NCBI GenBank assembly: GCA_018806985.1
Contig: JADANN010000183.1
Span: 62,001 to 126,000 of the forward strand
DNA from: Angiostrongylus vasorum
Taxonomy: Eukaryota; Nematoda; Chromadorea; Rhabditida; Metastrongylidae
Direction of reading: 5' to 3'
Length of the DNA: 64,000 nucleotides
In this document: positions 59,001 to 64,000 of the stretch, piece by piece
Layout: every line of letters begins with the position of its first letter
Position numbering within the stretch: the stretch's first letter is position 1
The notes under the pieces: generated by a model
Databases searched by the model: none
Told to the model about the DNA's origin: nothing
Seen by the model: only the letters and a program-made list of their open reading frames with translations
Position numbers and translations under genes: made by a program

Positions 59001-59347
59001 TTGGTTTATTATGACTCGTTCTGCGGAGAGAAAATCTCGTTTTTTCGAAAGCGTTACCGTTCAGCTATGGACTAACACCAATTTTCCTGTAGCAAATTGT
59101 TTAATCAAGGTTCTTCAAGGAAAAATTTAGGTTGGCAAGCCAGACAGAATCGCGCTTGAAGATATTCATTACCTTATTCGACGGGATCCGAAAAAGTTTG
59201 CAAGGGTGAAAGTATGTTCGAGACTTAATATCTAACTAACTTCGTTGTTTTTAATTATCATTTACAATAGTTTTTCAGGATTTATTGTCAATGAGCGAGG
59301 AACTGAAAAAAGCCAGGAAACAGTTTGACGACGTCAAGCAATTGTGA
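56015..59347 (+). CDS. taf-13: TFIID subunit TAF13
   Basis: Small histone-fold subunit of TFIID that pairs with TAF11. Four phase-0 exons: 56015-56149, 56229-56309, 59131-59211, 59279-59347, giving 121 codons, the usual TAF13 size. Exon 1 has an acidic start (MDEDDDLFGSDLDDDDRR) and the family signature FRKELRSMLYGFGDDK. Exon 2 gives the second fold helix (ETLEAIVLDYIKELCERAM). Exon 3 gives DRIALEDIHYLIRRDPKKFA, and exon 4 LLSMSEELKKARKQFDD then a stop, matching TAF13 to its end. Intron 2 is unusually long (2.8 kb) and contains SINE-B pieces and unassigned frames; introns 1 and 3 are short (79 and 67 bases). It is on the same strand as WBP4 and close downstream. Confidence 0.95.
56855..56975 (-). 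repeat. SINE-B in TAF13 intron 2
   Basis: GGCAGGGTATTATGCGAAATATAACC, CAGACCGCAGGTGTCTGCGGTGAGGAACG, CCGTGGGGCTAACGCG. Confidence 0.8.
57905..58050 (-). repeat. SINE-B fragments in TAF13 intron 2
   Basis: TGTCAGGGTATATTGCG, TCAATGATGCTGAGATATTTGC, CGGACCGCAGGTGTCTGC, then an abrupt switch to CAAATATCTCAGCATTATTGAAG in the opposite sense. Confidence 0.75.
58051..59130. other. Rest of TAF13 intron 2
   Basis: A plus-strand frame (58012-58311) and a minus-strand frame (58692-58345) are 99 and 115 codons but show no domain. They could mark an old insertion or a nested gene; nothing supported. Confidence 0.35.
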
Positions 59348-61111
59348 AATGCGTTGAAGAAATTTTTGACTCATATTTTACTTGTTTCGGAAACGTGCTA
59401 ATTTTATGTTCAGTAAATGGTTACCTGTAAAGTCCGTAACTCTGATTATTTGGACTAGACCGATGCCATCGGTGCTCCTTGCATGAACGCAAAGAACCAT
59501 TACATATGGATTTGGAGGTTTGATTTGTACAACGATCATGCCAACGATCGGACTCTGCTTTGAGCAGACAGCGAACTAGAGCGTTTTGGTCGAGAATTAT
59601 TTCTCATAACGATGTATTCTATTAATTGCACGAAGCTGAAAATTTCCTTGTTGAAATCCATTTTCGAATTCCGAAGGTATTTCGAAGCTCGCCTGTTTCC
59701 TTCTCTGCCAATTTGTGGCCAGAGAGTGTTTCTAGATGTTGAACAATGGTGTAGCAGCGGTTGGTCGTCCTGTTGCAGTGTATCCTAAGAACGAGTTGCC
59801 GATTTGCATCCCGAAGTCTAGGTGAGAGTAAACAGATGCCAGGAATCACCACCATGTTGTCTACTAACAAATCTTTGTTCGACAATATTTGTTGACCAAT
59901 AATGTGATACGGGCTCTAGCACTTTAATTCTGTTCACTGTATGGCAGCATTCATCCACGGAAATGGTTGGTCGATTCTGACAAGCACTCACTGTCTCTTT
60001 TGGGATAGGAGAAAGTTTTGTTGCCTTTGACCGTGACTGTTCCAATATAATCCAGGCGATTCATGCGATCACTTCATTGGCTGATTGAGGACAACGTTAT
60101 AGATGTGATGTAACAGACGTAACATGGTGTAGCTTGTATGATGATATAACTCTGTCATCCACTAAAACTTGTTGAATCCTGCGAAACTGTTGAAGCAGAG
60201 TGGTCAGTCGGAATGATCCGCATCTGTTTCCGGACAGTGCACAGTAACACGTCTTATAACTAAGACTTCAAGCGTTATAGTTAACAGAATTGGAAACTCT
60301 GCGTAGCAAAATGTACATGTCAGGTTTAGCAATAGCCGAGCACCGATCTTTTCAAACATGTTTACAGTTATTTCCTAAGAAAATCGTTAGGAAGTAACCA
60401 AATCCCTCCAAACGATTTGTTGGCAGTTGAATTCCAGAAGTTCATCGTTATGGAGTAACGAAGCTTGCATCTTATTCTCAAGTATGTGTAGATTACAATC
60501 CGTCCTATTACAACCTAATAGGTTGATAGGCAAGAGAATTCTGCAGATTTTCTGAATGCACCCTATCTAACCCATCTCACTGACTTTTGCCCTTATTGTT
60601 TCGCCGAGTTTGAAAAGTTTTAGACAACATTCTCTTGAGTATGAAAGATCCCAACATCCGATGACAAGTGCTGTATTCGGCTTAAATTCATTTAGTGAGC
60701 TGACCACATAGTGGTCAACGAAATGGACTGTCATGTGTACAAAAAGGAAGCAAAAAGCTTCGCGATACTGATTTGACGCAAAGTGATATAAGAAATATTC
60801 TTTACGGTCAGCTTCTTAAGGCTGCTTTTGAAAAATGCGGATTTTAATGTTCAACGCAAGTACTCCTACTGAAGTAGTCTGGTTGGTAAGATCTACTCTG
60901 CCTTCAGATATATGGACTTGGAGATTGTTCTTAAAAATCGATGCTTTTCTGAACAGTCGTTTGAATATGACTAATGATTATTCGCATGTGAATGATGAAT
61001 CTCTAGAACATTTCTACGTCTTGAAAATTGACTTCCATTAACCTCGGTGTGAATAATCAGTACCTTATCAATAGATGGTTGTTATAGAAACAACTCTTTA
61101 CTATAGTTAAT
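59348..61111. other. Interval without recognised gene
   Basis: Two overlapping minus-strand frames (60045-59818 and 59885-59622) might be a decayed retroelement, but I cannot place them in a family. Confidence 0.35.
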
Positions 61112-61139
61112 GTTTCGGCGCCTTCGCCTTCTTCGGAAC
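61112..61139 (-). ncRNA. Hammerhead-like PLE-end motif, isolated
   Basis: Minus strand CCGAAGA (one change from CUGANGA), A, GGCG..CGCC stem, GAAA, C, then ATT in place of GTC. No PLE coding sequence beside it. Confidence 0.35.
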
Positions 61140-61809
61140 CCTAATGATTTGAGTTGATTGTCTGCAGCCATATGACGTTAGCCATCACTGGTTCTTGTAA
61201 CAATTTAGTGTTATCTTGTCAATATAATAGGATACTTCTATTTCTTGTTCGATTTTCTGATATCCTTGTTTCCTTCGTGTTTTTCTCATCCAACTTATGG
61301 GGTTTTTCGAACGTATTAGTAATTCTCAAACACATAGTCAACTAATTGCTCAAGTTTATTTCATGCTATCGATCTCAGTACAGATCGATTTAGTATCGAT
61401 TATCTATGGTCAGCTTGATTTTGGTACCAAGATGAGTTGCGACTCGATCATTGCTGTTCTAGAGAATGCACGCCCATTTCTTTGCTTGCATCATCTGAAC
61501 AGAAGCCTTTGTTTTCTGTTGAATTAATGTATTGTAATTTTAATGGATTATTTATTCCAGAATATCGTTAAACTCACATTGGTTTTGTGAAGAAGTTATG
61601 AAGTGTGTAATTCGTTCTTTGAATGAAAATAGTGAAGACATAATGGCTAATGCCCAAGCATGTGCAATACCCATCAACCATACGAAGCATGTGAGAAAAA
61701 CATTAAAAAAGTAAATGATAGCAGAAACCGTAGTCTATGTAGACAATAAGGGGCTAAATATGGATGGTATTAGTATGGCATAATCGCTGTGATAATATGA
61801 TAGTACTGG
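61140..61809. other. Interval without recognised gene
   Basis: AT-rich; short frames only. Confidence 0.4.
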
Positions 61810-61885
61810 GAAGTGCGTGTAGCCTAACGGTTAAAGATGCCCTACAATACACATGTGGTCGTTGGTTCGATGCCATGCATGAGTT
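61810..61885 (+). repeat. SINE-A head with tRNA-like boxes
   Basis: GTGCGTGTAGCCTAACGGTTAAAGATGCCC followed by GTTGGTTCGATGCC (good box B). Only the tRNA-related head remains. Confidence 0.7.
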
Positions 61886-62440
61886 AACTAAGTCATCGCT
61901 CCTTTCGTGGTCAGTAATTGCTACTAGATTTGTCAGGAAGTGTGAAAACAATGGCTTGTATATCGGTTGGCCCTAATATATGATTGCAGGCGGCAAATAT
62001 GAATTGATCCATCTCTACGAGCTGACAGAAACTCATCTAAACGGCGAAGGACATTTATTCCTCGGAAGACAGGTTAGGAGTAAACTTTCATGATGTGAAA
62101 GGGCGGTGAACTAACTATGACTATCTTCTCGTAAGTGGTCCTAAAAGCAAAAGCGTAATAACGATAGCGCGATGCAGTTCTTATTCCTTAGGCTATGTGA
62201 AATCACTGAGTAGCACTGTGGCCAGACATGAACGAATGCCACTTCTTCGTCTTTCCGAAGTTACTTGGCGACTAATGAGGTTATAGGTGGCGCATGATAG
62301 TTGAACCACAAGCAAACAAAGTGCGCTAATAGAATCATAATGTTTGGAGTCTATTGAAAAGTTCCCCGAGTGATTGATAGTTGTTTGAGCAGTTCCTAGA
62401 AATCGAGAGTACTGATGGAGGTTGTACCATGAAAGAGAAG

Positions 62441-62595
62441 GACGAAGTGTTCGGAGTTAATCAGTCCTTAAGAGATACGCTGTGCATCGTAAAGGTGAAT
62501 GGCGGCACATTAGCAGTACAGAATGACTTGAAGAGAATTAACGATCTATCAAATTGGTGTTTTAATCCTGTCAGACTATTCTGGTACCAACGTTA
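62441..62595 (-). repeat. SINE-A fragment, diverged
   Basis: GTGTTCGGAGTTAATCAGTCC, AAGAGATACGCTGTGCATC, CAAATTGGTGTTTTAATCCTGTCAGAC, retaining the SINE-A tail-to-body order. Confidence 0.6.
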
Positions 62596-62599
62596 ACCT

Positions 62600-63055
62600 T
62601 TTATTTTCTGCCTACTATAATTTTTCACGGTGTGGTACGATGTGAATTACAACCAGAACAATACTGAGATATTCATTCGCAAAACTTGGACCCCTAGCCA
62701 GATCGAACCACGATTTCACTTTCCGAGGACTCGCGCATTGCATAGTGCGCCACGCCATTGCACACATACTCTGGAAAATTATAATAATCACAAAAGAAAA
62801 GGTTAACGTTGTGATTTCAACTACAGCCTCAGCTTAACTGGGTTTAATGCCAATTTGTGCTAGCGAGATCAATCCCGCTGATGGATGGTTGCTGATAGCA
62901 GCGTTAGCTAGAAAACTAGCTGAGAGAAACGCAGAGCAAGGGCTTCCGTGGCGCAATGTGTAATGCGCGAGCTCCCGGAAAGGGTAGTCGTGATCAGATC
63001 TGGCCCGCAGTCCAAGTTTTGCAAATACCTTGGCATCATTGTGGTTCTTATTCTG
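62600..63055. repeat. SINE-B inverted pair
   Basis: 62600-62765 minus (CTACTATAATTTTTCACGGTGTGG, GGACCCCTAGCCAGATCGAACC). 62790-63055 plus, with TGGCGCAATGTGTAATGCGCG (clear box A), CTCCCGGAAAGGG and GTCCAAGTTTTGCAAATACC. Confidence 0.85.
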
Positions 63056-64000
63056 GTACCAATTTGCCAATCCGGAGAGATAGATAGCTTACTTTGTCCT
63101 GGATATGTGGTAGAACCAACGACCAGTTGTGTATTAGAGGTATCTCTCATCACTGCGCTATATGTTTTCAAAGTTCTCAAAGTAGATTTCAAAAGTTATC
63201 CTCAGAGAATATAGTACTTCGTTAACTAGTCGAACATGTGATAGAATTTGACTGCTTTGGTGGCATATGGCCTGTCCTACTATGGTCTTTACAAATTTTC
63301 GAATTTAATGTGTTCTTAGAAAAGGTATTCTTTATGTCACATTCGCCGACATCTACTCGCTCAGTTTACATGGATATCAAATTTGAACAGAGTTAAAATT
63401 TTAGATTTATACGGCAACAGCCGTTTGTCAGAGTTCAAGCAGGTTACTCGAACATTTTTTGTTGGAGATGAATTTGTCTAAGCATCGATGTGCAAAGGTT
63501 AAGGATGACTTACCGGGCAGAGAATCGCCACAAAGAGACGAAACAGAAGATTCATTTGTTTACTTTTAATACAGAGACTCTGAAAAATGAATATGAGGTA
63601 CTAATCAAACTATGTAAGTATTGCACCCAAAAGGTTCTATTTGATGTGAACCTTCTTGTTTCCAAGAGTATGATGTATAGAAGCTCATGAATCTATACAA
63701 CCGGATGGTGGAACTGATCTACAATAAATGTGTTATCGTTATAGATGAACGATATCGAAAAATCATTACATTTTGGTCACTTTCAGTTTGACTGGTTTCA
63801 TGAAGTGAAATCCAGAACCGCCCAGTCATTATTAGACTCTTCTTTCCTGGAATGAATGACATCTCTGGTCAGGTCGGCGATTGTTCGAATGCGTACAAAC
63901 AAAAAAATCTTGTATAAATGTTACTCATTTTTTCGTAGCTCTGCCATCCTTTTAGTAATATATTCTCACGCAGAGCATTAGTTGGCTTTTTGAAGGTTCT
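63056..64000. other. End of window, no recognised gene
   Basis: 63060-63165 has weak SINE-A-like words (TACCAATTTGCCAATCCGGAG). Beyond that, short frames only. Confidence 0.4.

Noticed and set aside
59622..60045. Possible BEL/Pao-type polyprotein remnant on the minus strand
   Set aside because: Only a vague resemblance of a few residues; no RT, protease or integrase motif, and frames break repeatedly.
2685..62595. tRNA genes
   Set aside because: Many tRNA-like box A/box B heads exist, but each belongs to a SINE copy with a shared body, and none folds into a full cloverleaf by eye.

Overview
The window looks like a contig from a strongylid (hookworm-like) nematode genome. Three lines of evidence support this. 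The genes have short phase-conserved exons with GT..AG introns and pyrimidine-rich acceptors. The only secreted-protein gene is a double-CAP 'Ancylostoma secreted protein' (ASP-1 type). The background is filled with RTE-clade LINEs, Penelope-like elements (PLEs) and tRNA-derived SINEs. I read four protein-coding genes in detail; most of the rest is decayed mobile DNA. Exon boundaries were placed by eye from reading frame, splice phase and family similarity and need transcript support.

Layout. (1) 1-19657 is a very large inverted repeat: a left arm of about 5.5 kb (1-5526, running off the window start), a unique spacer of about 8.6 kb and a right arm (14136-19657). The arms carry RTE, PLE and SINE relics. 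The spacer holds a frameshifted PLE (7838-10330, minus), an RTE 3' end (10840-11115, minus) and an RTE relic (12020-13052, plus). (2) 20935-27115 is a second, older inverted duplication: a 12-exon double-CAP ASP gene (21200-24122, minus), which carries a one-base deletion in a G run, faces a deleted pseudogene copy (25668-26879, plus). (3) 27440-31955 holds two divergent PLE remnants around a GATC-rich tandem repeat, plus a third inverted repeat (29046-29383 / 31617-31955). (4) 32000-44180 is gene-poor, with RTE relics (36000-38275 plus, 40745-41700 minus), PLE pieces and SINEs. (5) 44314-59347 is a gene-rich block: TAF6 (minus), WBP4 (plus) and TAF13 (plus), with SINEs in their introns. (6) 59348-64000 has no gene I can support, only SINE pieces and one PLE-end motif.

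How the genes work together. TAF6 and TAF13 encode histone-fold subunits of the TFIID transcription initiation complex. WBP4 is a spliceosome-associated WW-domain protein. All three act in nuclear gene expression, and WBP4 and TAF13 lie head-to-tail about 0.6 kb apart. The ASP gene is a secreted CAP protein unrelated to them. The most interesting sequence signals are a hammerhead-ribozyme-like motif at the ends of the PLE copies, the giant inverted repeat, a composite SINE dimer present twice in opposite orientation, and the inverted ASP gene/pseudogene pair.
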